Positions 50,201-63,388 of a stretch of 64,000 nucleotides of DNA are shown piece after piece. Position 1 is the stretch's first letter. Every line of letters begins with the position of its first letter. The DNA comes from Paramecium octaurelia. Lineage: Eukaryota > Ciliophora > Oligohymenophorea > Peniculida > Parameciidae. The notes beneath the pieces were generated by a model. It did no database searches. It was not told the origin of the DNA and worked only from the letters and a program-made list of their open reading frames with translations. The DNA is taken from positions 256,046 through 320,045 of the forward strand of contig CAJJDP010000047.1 in the NCBI GenBank assembly GCA_905182995.1, given 5' to 3'. The position numbers and the translations under genes are program-made.

Positions 50201-52579
50201 TTGGGGATTCCAAACATTGATATTAAATAAGATATCTTCATTTCCGTGATTTTCAATTATTATGTAAGCTTAACAAATGTCCATTGTACCTGATTCCTCA
50301 TCATTTTCCTCTTGGGTTAGACCATTTAAACACAAACTATTTAGGGCAGATTATGATAATTTAAGTGTACTTGAATCTTTACTTTTGGCAAATTGAGAAT
50401 TATTATTGGATTTAATATCATTTTAAACAGTCAATGTTAATTTTGAATTGTTTTTGCTTTATAAACTAATATAAAATAAGGTAGTATTTTAACCATAATA
50501 GAAACTAAAGTACTTAGATTTGAATCCTTTAGCAAGATCAATGAATTGTTAACCAACATGGAGTGTTTTAACAGTTCTGCTTGTGGAATAAGTGATAGTG
50601 TACATGATTTACTTATCTTAGAATGTCTCAAACATATTCAAAATTCCAATAGTATAATTACCAGAACTCTAATAATAATTATCTTGGGGTAGGATAGCCA
50701 AATAGTTGTTATAGGCAATCAAATCGAAGTCTTCGAGAGTCGGCAATTAATTACCTTATCTCAAAGTCAAAGCTACTTGCAATCTTGAAGAATGAATAGC
50801 AAATTCAATGGTGGGCTATTATTCATCAATTACTTCTACATTCTGATCCACTTTATTGAAATCAATCATGATTCTAAAATAATGGATTTTTGATAAGCCA
50901 TCTTTCAATTCCAATACTCCTCTATATGTTTCATCTTCTCTTAATACTTTGATATTGATGTCTTTCAATTTAGTGACTTTGGCCATAAATTGAAAGATTG
51001 TAGTTTCTCTTGCAGTTAAAGTAATATAATATTGAGTGTGTTTCAATTAATCTCCTCTAAGAACAACTAGATGATCGACGCCTCCAAAGTGTTTTGCACA
51101 TTCCAATCTAACAGGATAACAACTGCTGTCTCTACTAATCATGTATACAATATTGTGAGTATTGACGGTGAACACTAATTCCTCATCATCATCTGATTTT
51201 TGATATTTTAGAATGAGATGTTCCTCCTATGACTATTCCAAATAATTGGTATAAGCAACATCAGATTTAAGAATGCGTTGATTATTATCATTTTGGGTAG
51301 TCAACATATAGATTTTCTTATTTTCACTTGCTATTTCTAATTAGAATCTACAGAATCCTTCTTAATCTTTATTTTAACAATGTGGTGTAACATATACTGC
51401 AGGTTTCTATTCATGTTTGTAAAATCTCAAATTGTGATTATCTTCATCACTAAATTAACAGCCATCTTAACATTCAGCTATTCTCAAAGAGTTAGCCCCT
51501 TTTTCAAAATATACTAATTTAATTCCAAATTCCTGTTCACTTTCAATAGTTTTGAATTAATAACTGTGTTTACCTTTGTCTTAGATTTTAGACAATACCA
51601 ACTGATTATTGTACAGTATAACGTCATCAATGAGTTTCACAACCATCAGATATTTCAATGAACCCCCTTAACTCAAATTGATAGTCACTTCATCTCCAAC
51701 AATATCCTCTCTTCTTAAAATGACATGAAAGGCTTGGCCTCTCTATTACAATTATATTGGTTCTTGTGAATTAAAATACTCATTATCCTGCTTGTGAACT
51801 TTCAATAATGGTAACATATCTCCAAATATTCCTATTTATAGAATTTTGAATGATTGAGGTAATTTCAATTAATAAGTGTTCTCATCTCTCTCAAACAAAT
51901 AATCCTACACTTCTTAATTTATTTCAATTTCTTCTTCATCTTTATATAAATATAATTATCCATTTATGGTTGCTTCCTCTTTAAGATTCAAATCTCCACT
52001 TAATACAGCCAATAATTTGCATTTCTCACAATCCTTTCTGTTTATAGCCACAGTCAACTAAACTTCATCTCCATAGAGTTTAGCCTTCTCTTCAAATACA
52101 TCTATATTTATTTTGTCTGATTCATCATCTTCCAATTTAAATTCTCCCACCATCCTACTATATTTACTTGGCAATTGCATAGAAATAACTAAAATAGGCT
52201 GTTTCTGAGTTAGGATCAGTTTTGTACTCTTACTACTCAATTCAATTGCATCATTGCTGATTACTGTAATTCTGCCCTTACATGGAACACTAATGCATTT
52301 TAAATTGATGTCATCAGATTTAATCGTAAATAATGCTGTCTCATAAAATTTGCTCAACTGAAACTCCTCATCTTTGCTTTTTATTAGGATCTCACCAATG
52401 TCACTCTTCTTCTCATCCTGCTATGGTCGAACATACATGATAATAAAATCCTTTTCCCACTTCTCAGGCAACTCCACTGACACTGATTTACCCTATTTCA
52501 AATCGAATAAGAAATCCTTCTGTTTCTTAGCCAAAACCTAGATTACAACAAACAACATAACACAAATCCGAACCATCAT
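47241..52579 (-). CDS. large type I membrane protein, 1772 residues
   Basis: It begins with a signal peptide (MMVRICVMLFVVIQVLA), then about 1640 residues of beta-rich, Glu/Asp/Tyr/Ser-rich lumenal or extracellular sequence without long low-complexity runs. Next come a single hydrophobic helix (YEFIIGVAIVLTVLLTL) and a short basic/acidic tail (RIIKLKLENLNLQLEKKMEE, then ESLDDENNDQ). One 20-nt intron (47377..47396) lies just after the membrane helix. Similar stretches seem to recur along the ectodomain, suggesting repeated beta domains, but no named family was recognised. A cell-surface or secretory-pathway receptor is possible. Confidence 0.88.
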
Positions 52580-52724
52580 TAATTTTATAATTAATTATTG
52601 TATAAATTCGAATTATTCACAACATCAATTAGTTACATGAAAACAACTACAATTCATATTATATTAACTCCTCTTTGATTACTAATTATTTACAAACTCT
52701 ATCCACATTATAATATTTAATAAT

Positions 52725-55700
52725 ATGGCAATAAATTTATTCTAATCCTCTACTAATAACATATTCGGCCCATTCAATACTAATTCCAATAACTTTCCGA
52801 CAAACAATAAGTACAATTTACATGCTTCGTTCGTAGCTTTAATCCAACTGTTCCAGGCTCTTATAGAGGAACTTTCAAATCCCAGAGAATCACATATGGA
52901 CTCTTAGATGCAGAAGATCAGACTTCATCTTTATATACAACCAACATGTTCATGCAACAAGAATATAAAGGAATTGTACAAAATTGATATTTACATAGAG
53001 TGCCATTCAAATTAGATTAGAAGATTATTATTTGATTAGATCACAATAAATTTAGGATAACCATAAATCACAATTAGAGGCTGCAGTGAGGAAAAATAAT
53101 TTTAATTCTAAATTGATCAGATTCACAAATTAACAAAGTTTTTATTACTTATTACTATAGATCTAAAGCCGCCTTAATTTCAAGATTAAAATGATATTTT
53201 TAGAAGATAAAACAACTCATTCAACTAATCTAATGATCTTTTTAAACAACCCAATAGTTACCAAAATATCTTCTACAATACATCGGATAACAATAGAAAA
53301 GACATCTTCTCCAATAATTCAAATGATTTATTCAATAAAAATAATAATAATAATCCACCCAATATATTTAATGCTCCCCCCTCCAACAATTTATTTAATA
53401 CTAATAACAATTCAGCAGCCAACTTATTTCAATAGTAAACCAACAATTCAAACAACATCTTTTCATAAAATAATAATACTAGATCTTATAATTCAGGAAA
53501 TAGCAATAACACTATTTTTAATTAATCTACTAATATATTTAGTTAATAACCAAACAATAATAATAATATCTTCAATAGCCAAAACATCTTTTCCAATAAC
53601 AATCTCTTCAATTCTAATAATATTTTTAATCAACCTCAATAAAATATATTTAATCAACCTATGATGTTTTAGTATCCCAATAATAGCAACGTCATTCAAC
53701 CTATATTATAAGCACCATTATTAGGTTCTATAGACTATTTGAAATTTTAAGAGAATTAATTTAAAGATTTTACTTAATAGGTTGATTCTCAAATTGTGAT
53801 GTTTGAATAATAGAAGCAATTGAGTTTAGAAGAATATGATTGCATGTTGAGAGAGAGTTCTAAGATGAATTTCGATTATAGATTGTAAAATTAATATACC
53901 TAAAGTATGAAATCCTCCAAAACCTTTAAAATGTAAAATCAGAAATCATCCAATATCAGCAATAAAACGATCAGCATTCGGTAAGATAAAAAAACATCTT
54001 CCACATATTAAGCTCACAGTTTGAATACAGAAACTAAGAGCATTTTCAATAGAGAAGATAGAAAACCCATATCTAAGTTTTAAGACAATTGTCAATACAC
54101 TGATTCCAAGAGTGAATTTAAAAGTTTTGTTTAGAGAGATGAAAGAAAATCATAATCTATGTATTGGCTTGATATTGAAATCAAATTTTTAGAGAGTGAA
54201 AATTCTCTTACTATTTACCAAGAATTTTAGATCAAATCCAGAGTCTACAATGTTAAATAATTTATAGAAAACCATCTTGAAAATATTGAAATCTTTGGTT
54301 CTTTGACATAACAATATTTCAACAATTGCTAAATTTACAATGAAAATACTCTCGTAGTTGATAATTCAATCTAGCTTGCCAAACTGTCAGATCACAGATT
54401 GATATTTCATTATTTCTATGTCAAACTGCCAAAATTAATTAGAGATGGCTATTCATCCAATTTGCATGAATGTCCTGATCTTAAATAAGTATAAAACTTT
54501 AGAGTTTCAAATAAATATGGCAAAATTGTATGGACTCAACCTATTGATATATATTATATTGATTTAGATAAAGTCGTTGACATTAAGTAGGAATCCATCG
54601 AGGTTTATGATACTAATAAAATACATGAATTATTGAAGCCTGAAGTTGGAGTTAAACTCAATACTGAAAGTTTAATAACATTCAAATTTTTATTGAAGAA
54701 TCCTCAAATCAATTAGATGAAATTTAAGAATAACTTAATTGCTTAAGCCTAAAAATAAGGTTTATAATTTATATCAATTGACTTTTAAAATTAGGAATAT
54801 ACTGTGAAATCTTTTCATTTTAGCGGATATCATTTTAATTCTGATTACTCGAATACTGACAATCAGAATTATTAGGATTAATAGTAATAAGTAGAGATGT
54901 AGGCCAGGGGAGATGGAGACATATCTGAATAGGAGGAAAATGATTAATTGTGTTCTGAAATTCAAAACGAATTTGAACTTGAATTGAAATAAAAATTTGA
55001 TATCAGTTTTTAGGATATGAGAAATAAGGAGAAATCTATTAATTATCAAACTTCAAATGTAAACATCAATAAATTTAATTCAAGACTCTCTTAAAAAATT
55101 GTGATTCCACTCAATTTTATGTAATAAAATTAATAATTGCAAATTGATTAAAACTTACTTTAGAATTACTTCAATCATTACCATAAGTAGAAACAAATAA
55201 AACAAAGTTAAACAATATCCATCTTATTGCTTGATTGTTTATATTAATGCATAACTCCTAGTGAAGAAATAATAAGATCATTCCAATTATTCAACATTTT
55301 ATTCGGAGTTCCAACAATAGATCTAGTTAATTTCTTGCAATTGCAATCAAATTATGTGGTTTCGTTATAAGATGTTAAGAAGATTCCAAAATTAAAAAAT
55401 ATAAGAGGATTACGTCTAAGTTTATATTTGGAATAATTTAAAATATATTTTAATTAAGTAGAATTTAGAGAATAACAGATTATTTAATAATAATAGTAAA
55501 ACCCTCTTTAAAATGTCTTTATTAGTTTAAATGTAAAACCTAAAACTCACCATAATATTAAATTAAATAGAAGTGATTGGATTGATAGATTCACTGATTG
55601 GAGGATCAACAGATCCTAACCACAACCACTATATGAGGAATAATGGTGGATTGAGTTATACAATGAATAAAAAGATCATTAGATTGTATCATCATAATAC

Positions 55701-56389
55701 GCAGCATTAATATACTATTTACTCAAGAAGACCAAAAAGCCACTAAAGGAGTACGAAAAACTGTTTGAGTATTTACATAATAATCTTGATACATATACAA
55801 TAATATTGTTAAATATCATACTAAGTAAATAAAAAACAGTATCGGAATAATTGAAATTAATAGGGCGAGCTGTTATTGCTAAATTATTGAAATCTTCAAT
55901 GCCTAAATAATTGATATTTAGTATTTTAGAGACTTACAGAGATAAGGTGTTTTAGAAGGAAGAACTAATCAGAGTTTAGTCATTACTTGGAAAATTGGGA
56001 TATTTTAACAATCTAGATGGGTAAGACATTAAAGATGTGGATGCGTAGATAGATAAAAAACAGTTTATTTAAGCTGCAAGAATCATAATAGAAAAAAAAT
56101 TGGAGAATCAATACTATTCTATATTAGGTTAAACTATTTTGCCTTATTTGGTCATTTGCGATTACTATAATGAGGGTGATCTAAGGTTGATGATTAAACA
56201 CATAATAGATAATAATAATAGAGATGATGATGTTATTATAATATGCTAGGTATGAATATTGGTTAGTTTTAGATGTATCTAAAGGATATATAGATGAATG
56301 AGTCATCAATTATGAAATGGGTAACGAAAAACGAGTATCAATATCATCTGAAATAGATCATGCTAAAAGTATAATCAGATTAGACTTGA
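52725..56389 (+). CDS. NUP98: Nup98/96-type nucleoporin with NIFN/NLFN repeats
   Basis: 1189 residues; introns 52811..52836, 52976..52998, 53138..53160 and 56250..56272 give an exact frame. Residues 69-90 (QQEYKGISAIQIRLEDYYLI) match a GLEBS motif, the Gle2/Rae1 binding site. Residues about 150-320 are Asn-rich with repeats NIFN, NLFN and DLFN instead of GLFG or FG. Then comes the Nup98 autoproteolytic domain (YWLDIEIKFL, ELLKPEVGVKLNTESLITF, FISIDFQNQEYTVKSFHFS) with the cleavage triad HFS at about 674-676 intact. About 510 helical residues follow, in the place of Nup96. So one precursor should be cut into an Nup98 and an Nup96 part at the nuclear pore. Confidence 0.9.
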
Positions 56390-56484
56390 TAGTATTTGCA
56401 TATTTAATTAATTATTCGATTGGTTTATTCTGCTCTGAGAATGATGATTATATTTGGTGAGCAAATGATGCATTTGATAATTAA

Positions 56485-58005
56485 ATGTTTTTATTTTTAA
56501 TTTTATATATATCTGTAGCAAAAGATAGTCATTATTTGGGATCCATAAAACATACACTTTAACCTAATTAAACATTTGAGCATCAATTCTTTGACGTGAA
56601 TTAAATTAGATCCCTTGATTTGTACTTCCCTGATCCTCCCTATAGAATGATTAATGATGAGGATATGAATTGCTATTGGTCCAATCAAGCTATAGGACTT
56701 AAACCAGTGCAAACAATTGAGATGAGTGTAACGAATTCGTTAGATTCAGATATAGTATGTTTTGATGAGTGCTTTATAAGATAAGGATAAGTAATATATA
56801 CAACCAAGAATTAAACAATTGATCTCCAATACTAGAATTTAAAGTTGTTGGTATTGTCTTCTGAAGGATAAATAATCTATTATAATGAAAAGAGTATTAG
56901 TGTATTTGATACTATCAATATGAAAATAATGAATGAAAATTTGTCAGCTGATTTTACATCTAAATTAAAGCAGAGTTTGATGGGTTATTAGCATATGTCA
57001 ACTAAAATAGTTTATTTGTGTTTAGAAAATGGAGTATTCGCATATAATGATGAATATTTTATAATCCATTAATATGGGAATGGATGCAAATAAATTATAT
57101 TGCAGGATGATAATTTGTTTATTGTTGCCGATGGAATCTCTATTTATGACATTAGTGATCCTTTTGAACCTATTCATTTGTATCAATTTAATATAAGTGG
57201 CCATTACGTTGACATTTATCAAGATTATTTGGCAGTATTGGAATTGTTGAATTAATAGAGAGGTAAATTGAGTTTATTTAAATTCAATTTTCAATATGGA
57301 TTAAACGAGGTAGTAAACATAACACAGGAATCAGAAGGGACAATTCAATTGGAATCATAGGATATCAGATTTGGGTTATTAAACAAAGACATTGCTATTA
57401 TAATCAATAAAGAGTAAGTCAATATGATCACACTACAAACTAATTTTCATTAAAAATATAGACACAACAGTGGTTTGGGATAAGCACAACACTTCTTAGA
57501 TCCAGAGAATAAGATATTCATTAGAGACTCACAAATAATCCAAGTGAGCAATAATAGCTTAATCTTTTATAACACAACCAGTCAGAGTTATAATTTGGTT
57601 TGCAATGCTCCTGTCGAGAATAAATTGAGAAAACATCTTTTCTTTGGCATTATTAGAAGTGAAGAGAAATGCAAGAGTTCTAAAAAAATAGATGAGAGAT
57701 TCAAGGAGATTCTATCTAGAGAGAAACCAGATCCAAAAATACAATGTTATTATACTTTCTAATTGAGTCTGAGTATCATACCATTGTAAGCACATTGGTC
57801 TTTGCAATCAAAAATTCTCTTGTGTATATTCTTATTTTTACTTATCTTGCTAATACTCCAACAATTCAGAAATCAATAGGAAAAATAAACTCTAAATAAT
57901 TTATAAAAGTTTGAATAATTGAACAATATCAACTTACAGAAACAAAAAATACGCATAACTCATGATGATGATGAATAAAACAATAATAAAATTGATTTGT
58001 ATTGA
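56485..58005 (+). CDS. type I membrane protein, 506 residues
   Basis: Intronless. Signal peptide MFLFLILYISVA, then about 415 residues of extracellular or lumenal sequence with beta-rich segments that look propeller-like (LVLSSEGQIIYYNEKSISVF, IVYLCLENGVFAYND, FIVADGISIYDISDPFEPIH). One membrane helix (ILLCIFLFLLILLILQQF) and a polar tail ending in HDDDEQNNK follow. Cys pairs and NxS/T sites fit secretion. The propeller reading is tentative and no family was recognised. It starts 95 bp after the nucleoporin stop. Confidence 0.85.
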
Positions 58006-58164
58006 TAATATCATATAATTAATTAAGTAGTAATATATTTAATTAATGTTGCCATAATATGTATTATTTCATTCCAAATGATTAAACATTTAACAACTTA
58101 ATTATACTTAATTATAAAAGCCAGATTCTTCAAGAACATATAGTTTTAATAATTATTTAACAGG

Positions 58165-60067
58165 ATGGCTTACGAGTTCGCAAAGTTATTCTCAAAGTAT
58201 TTCTCTCTTATATTCAAGAGTTGTCACCCATACATTTTTTAGAGATATCCAAGTGATTGGATAAGAAAATATTCCAAAAGTAATGGCATCATATTAATTC
58301 TTAGGATGGTCCAATCCTACTCTATGGAAATCATAACAATTAATTCATTGATCCATTAGTATTAATTTACCATATCCTTAGTTAATTATCTCCAACATGA
58401 CTAGGAAGATCAATTTCATTGCTGCTGCCAAAGTATTACTCATATCCTAATATTAGAGCATGAAAAAGCCAATAATCGGAGACATTGGTCGAGCTCTAGG
58501 TGGAATCCCAGTCGAAAGACCATAAGATTTAGCCAAAATTGGTAGTGGAATTTTAAAGAAGTATGATGGAACTTATTTGTTTGCAGAAAATTCTCAATTT
58601 ACCAAACAATGCCAAATACATGATTCAATACTTATACAAGGAGTAATGTGCAATATTATCCTAGATTGACACTATTATACTGATTGTTGAAATTATTAGT
58701 GACACTAAAATTAAAGTTCAATGTGAAGATCCAAGTTAGCTTCGTGTCAAAGATAACAAATACAAAATACAACCAAAAGTAGATCAATCATAGATGTTTG
58801 AACAAGTTTGGCTAGCTTTGAAATAAGGAAAATGCATAGGAATATTCCCAGAAGGAGGATCACATGACAATACTACTTTATTACCCTTAAAGCCAGGAAT
58901 CTGCATTATGGCTCTAGGAGCTAGTTAAAAATATTAAACCAAAGTTAAATTATAACCGGTTGGATTAAACTATTTCAAAGGACACAAATTCAGATCCAAA
59001 GTTATTGTAGAATTTGGAGTTCCTTATGAGATCAGCTAATAATTGATTGATACTTATGCTATCAACAAAAGATAAGCAATAAGTAAATTATTACTGGAAA
59101 TAGAATCAGTATTAAATTTAACTCATATAGCAACTTAAATCAGTAACCATACAAGCTCCAAGTTATTCTCATTTGTCAGCAGTTATTATTGGAAGATCTC
59201 TATATTTACCTGATAGAACAAGACTTTCTCCTCAAGATCTTCTTTAGCTTACAAAAAGGTTTAATTCTGTATTATTTACTAGATTTTTATAGGCGTTTTA
59301 CAAGTTAAAAGAGCATCCCGAAGTCAATTAAGTTTTGACTGAAATCAAACTTTACAATTATAAACTCAAAGCCTTAGGTGTAAGGGATTGGGAAGTTATG
59401 AGAATGCAAAAGAGAATCTATTTGGATCTTTAGATAATTGGATTTAATATTTTTATGACAATACTCTGTTTGCTCTTTGCATTTCCTGGATATATCATGA
59501 CCATCCCAATTACCATTATCTTGAATATGTATGCAGAGAAAGAAAGGAAAACCGCATTGGCTGGATCTAAAGTTAAGATATCTGGTAAGGATGTCGTTGC
59601 CTCATTTAAAGTGTTAGCATCAATAATAATTGTCCCTATTTCAGTTTTCATTTACACAATTCTATTTTATTTATGGCTGACTGTTTATAAGATAGTAGAT
59701 GAAGAGCATACTTTTAGATATACTATAATCTTTCTATTGATGTGGCCCCTTTACATTACTGCAATGATTCGCTCTAATGATGGATTAATAAGACATGCAA
59801 GAAAGGTGAATAGTTAAATCTTATTCTATCTATATGAGAATAAGTATAAAAAATTAAAGATACAAAGAGAATAATTGTAAAATAAGGTACTAGATAATAT
59901 ATCCATTATTTTAGATAAGAAAGTTGGTTGATACTTTTGGAGAAGAGGTCATTTAGGATTTCAATCAACATAGAATTGTCCAAAAAAGCTAATTAGTATC
60001 ACCGAAATCAGTAGCTGAATTGGATATTTAGAATGTATTTGAGTCACTTTAAGAGTTGGGAATTTGA
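58165..60067 (+). CDS. glycerol-3-phosphate acyltransferase (PlsC/SCT1-GPT2 type)
   Basis: 586 residues; six introns (58197..58218, 58280..58304, 58359..58381, 58643..58664, 59109..59130, 59887..59914; 22-28 nt), all needed and together exactly in frame. Acyltransferase blocks: [14 protein letters not shown] (catalytic His/Asp), [26 protein letters not shown] (FPEG block) and PVGLNYF. Next come [20 protein letters not shown] and [10 protein letters not shown], then three hydrophobic membrane segments (about 390-425, 455-490, 505-525). The FPEGGSHD form and the long C-terminal membrane region are those of the fungal SCT1/GPT2 branch. These enzymes add the first acyl chain to glycerol-3-phosphate or dihydroxyacetone phosphate at the ER. 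Confidence 0.92.
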
Positions 60068-60216
60068 TTCATTTAATATTTATACATTTAAAACATATCC
60101 ATAAGAGAATTAATTTTAATTAACTATTCTATATTATTGCTTAGTATTCAATTAGATAGATGTAAATAAAGAATTCTTCATAATTTTATTACATTTTATA
60201 TAAAAATAATTATGTT

Positions 60217-61839
60217 TCAGAGATCTAATGTAGATTTATGACGTCCAAGATTAGGTATAATGTTGGAAAACACAATATTAACCTCTTCACTGGCAATCTA
60301 ATCAATGTGATCGTAATCTCTATAATCATTATCAATTTCGAAAAATGCCATTTTCCTCTCGGTTTTAGTTGTAGTTTATTTTATAAATACCTTCTAGTTT
60401 GGACTAGTTTCTCTCTCTTTCTTCTAAGTATCCACTGTATTGTTTCTTTAGTCCTTTCTCTCAGTGGGGAATCTCTTAAACTTATCGATCTAACTTATTT
60501 AATAATTATTAATCTGACTGGTTCCAAAACTCGATATATTTTAACTGATATTCTGATTAAGATATATAAATATATTGATACTCTACTCTGTTTGTTTTTG
60601 ATATCAGGAGATAAAGAATCAAGTTATTAATCTTTCATTGGTAAATTCAAAAATGAACTTCCCTTGTGATCTTAACCTTTATCTTCACTACTCTTACGAA
60701 CATCCGAATCTACACCTTGTTAAACAAGTTTTTCTAAATATTATGATTAATACCCATTTTTAATTTCAATTGATTAGTCTGTAATCTAGCCTTTCGTTTC
60801 TTGATCTCTGGAAATCGCTCCCATTCGTATTCTAGTGTAGCCAAGGCTTGCAAGGATGACAATTCTTATTGTAATTACTTCTAGAACAGTTCCTTCAGGA
60901 ATGCATAATCTGGTTCACCCTAAAAGTCGAGTCCACGTGCATAGATGAATAAATTCAAGAAACACTTAAAGATGATAATTAGGATAAACTTTTGGCAATC
61001 CTTCGCACAGCTTTTCCAAAGTCAATTGTTGTTTGAACTCCTTAATCTTCTGATACTTCTCAGACTTTGTGGTAGTATTCAAATTCATCCATGGTAATTT
61101 CCCTTTTGCCAAATAGACCAATACGTATCCCAAACTCTCGATATCATCTCTACGTGATTATTCCTTTGCTTATTGATTTCATATTCATAACAATCATACC
61201 TAAATGAGCAGTCAAACTGGCATATCTTGCTGTTCCTATTATTCCCTTTTTCTCAGTCTAAGGTATATGATTGCCATTCTAATCTCGATAATACTTTGCC
61301 AATCCAAAATCAATTAAATAGATTTGGTCTACATCCTCATAACCTATACACATATTGTCTGGCTTCAAATCTCTGTGAATCAAGTTCTTAGAATGCAATA
61401 ATTTTAATCTATCAATCAAATTCATTCCTATCCTACACACCGTTGTCAAACTAAACTTATAGTTACTCCGCTTCAGAAGATGTTCCAAATTCTAACCCAA
61501 ATACGTTTGCATAAAGTAATTGTAATGTTCATCTCTCCCATAAAATACGATCTATGGAAAACCTTTATCGATTAGTATATTACCTTCAAATTCTTAAACT
61601 TCAATCAAAACTTTTATTTCTCTCACCAACAGACTCATCCCATTCGAATTCTCTTCTCTCTTCTCAAATTTTGTAGCGAAGATATCTCCCGTCTCCAAAT
61701 TCTCTGTCTTATATATCATCCCAAAACTCCCTTGTCCAACCTTATCGATCAGTTTGAATTTCTGAGCTATTATCTATCCAACTGACAATTTAGATTGATT
61801 CTCACTATGTACTGTGGCATGCTTCTTCGTGGATCTCAT
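60217..61839 (-). CDS. casein kinase 1 family Ser/Thr kinase
   Basis: 498 residues; five introns (61563..61583, 61169..61199, 60965..60989, 60734..60753, 60553..60581; 21, 31, 25, 20 and 29 nt), total exactly in frame. The kinase domain has KVGQGSFGMIY, FATKFE (Lys), LIHRDLKPDNMCIG, LIDFGLAKYY and GTARYAS. It then has [25 protein letters not shown], with the CK1 hallmarks (no APE, RRDD motif). The kinase end (ARGLDFQGEPDYAFLKELF) is followed by a ~200-residue Ser/Thr/Lys/Gln-rich tail, where CK1 enzymes are usually autoregulated. It is convergent with the acyltransferase (149 bp between stops). Confidence 0.92.
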
Positions 61840-62300
61840 AATTATTTTTCAATCAATATTATATATTTATAAATTAACATCTTTAATTATAAGATATCAC
61901 TCTTGCATTCATCCATTATCCCTTACTAACACTACTTTCACTTCTTCTAAATATTTAATAATCATGTAATTTATTATATCAAAATATAATCAATAAATCA
62001 AGTTTAGTTATTCATCAAATAGTTGACTTAGTTAAATCTATTAAATCAACTTGCATAATACATAAATTATATATGTTGATATTATCATTATCGAACGAGG
62101 ATGTGATTTTAATTAACATTTTTTACTATTAATTCTCATCTATTTTATGATAAATATAGCAAAATTAAAAATGATATCAAATATTTATTAATCTTTTTGT
62201 AGCACAAACTACCTAAATAACAAATTTAAATTATAAGATATTGATTAAATTAATATTTTGATACTTAATATCTTTTAATAATCAATGTGTGTCAATTGAA
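61840..62300. other. intergenic, AT-rich
   Basis: Upstream region of the CK1 gene. It is very AT-rich, with no coherent frame or repeat seen. Confidence 0.5.
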
Positions 62301-62639
62301 ATGGGTAAAGATATAAACTATATACTATACTAACTTTATGTAAATTTAGAAAGGTTTACTCATAACTTTAAAATTGTTGATCCTTTTTAATACTCAATTG
62401 ATAAAGCCATAATAAGTTGGATACTTGAATACAGTCAAGACATTAAGTAGTTTATCATTTTATTTGAATAGGGTTCTATTTACTCTTGTTTTAGGTAATA
62501 TAAGAGATTGAAGTTCTACAAAACAAACTTACATTCAAATTTAAGATTAGATTTCTTAATCATTTAAATAGCAATTAAATTAAGGTATATTAAGCATAAA
62601 CCAAAAACTTTACATTATTAAATTTACGATATTTTTTGA
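62301..62639 (+). CDS. possible small protein, unknown
   Basis: A 112-residue frame from ATG 62301 to TGA 62637..62639, without an intron (NFKIVDPFQYSIDKAIISWI, then ILFEQGSIYSCFRQ). It looks moderately protein-like but has no recognisable motif. TGA-free runs of this length are not rare in such AT-rich DNA, so this may be chance. Confidence 0.35.
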
Positions 62640-62931
62640 TTTAATTTATTCAATAATATTATTTTCATCTATAATATTTATGGTTAGATAATTGATGGTG
62701 CTTGATATCAAAAATAATAGTTAGTAAATAGAATTATTTTAAGTTAAAAATATTAGAAATTAAAACAATGTTAAATGAGATAAAATTTGATTATATTAAG
62801 AATGTTACTTGTGCAATGAATTAAGTGCAGCATTTAAAATGAATACAATTTTTATTAATAAATATATATAATTTGCTATATATGGCATTAGATCTTAGAA
62901 TAATAAATCATTCATAATTAGTTATTATAAC

Positions 62932-63329
62932 ATGAAACCGTAAACTTTCGTAAGCGGAAAGCCTTAATTGAGAACTAAATCGATAATTCAGAAGTTAGAA
63001 TAGGATATCCGAAATTTGGAGAAAATAAAGCAAAGAAATGCCATACGAGTTGAAAGATTGTTATCAATTAATCTCAAGGACCTTGGATATGTGTGCAATT
63101 ATAGTATGACAATTGAAAACAAGGTTGAAAGTCGACAATGTTTTCGTAGCAGGAAAAAAGAGCTCCAACTTAAACTGGATTCAAATGAAGATTACTTCAA
63201 GTTTCGAAATGAATCTACGCTGTCACCAAATAAAAATTATTGGTAAATATAATTAAAAATATCAATAGGGCTAAACTTGCATATAGACAAAGTCATTTGG
63301 GGAGTGATAGATAGCATAGAGTCATCTGA
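62932..63329 (+). CDS. small basic protein, unknown
   Basis: 123 residues with one 26-nt intron (63243..63268). It starts MKPQTFVSGKPQLRTKSI, then has a basic helix (LEQDIRNLEKIKQRNAIRVE). After NYSMTIENKVESRQCFRSRK comes a splice leading to YWAKLAYRQSHLGSDRQHRV and TGA. Removing the intron gives an exact frame. It is Arg/Lys-rich with no membrane segment; a nucleic-acid or microtubule-binding role is possible but not shown. It starts about 60 bp before the next gene and runs in the same direction. Confidence 0.7.
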
Positions 63330-63388
63330 AAGATGTTTTTTGATTACTATGATTTTTATTATATATATTTATAATTATATATATAAAA

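Noticed and set aside
53191-53664. 157-codon plus-strand ORF in the standard code
   Set aside because: It is a shifted frame of the Asn-rich NIFN repeat region of the nucleoporin; the true frame is fixed by the spliced model and the domains downstream.
60238-60630. 130-codon plus-strand ORF in the standard code
   Set aside because: It is antisense to the Ser/Lys/Gln-rich tail of the CK1 kinase, whose five-intron model closes exactly in frame.
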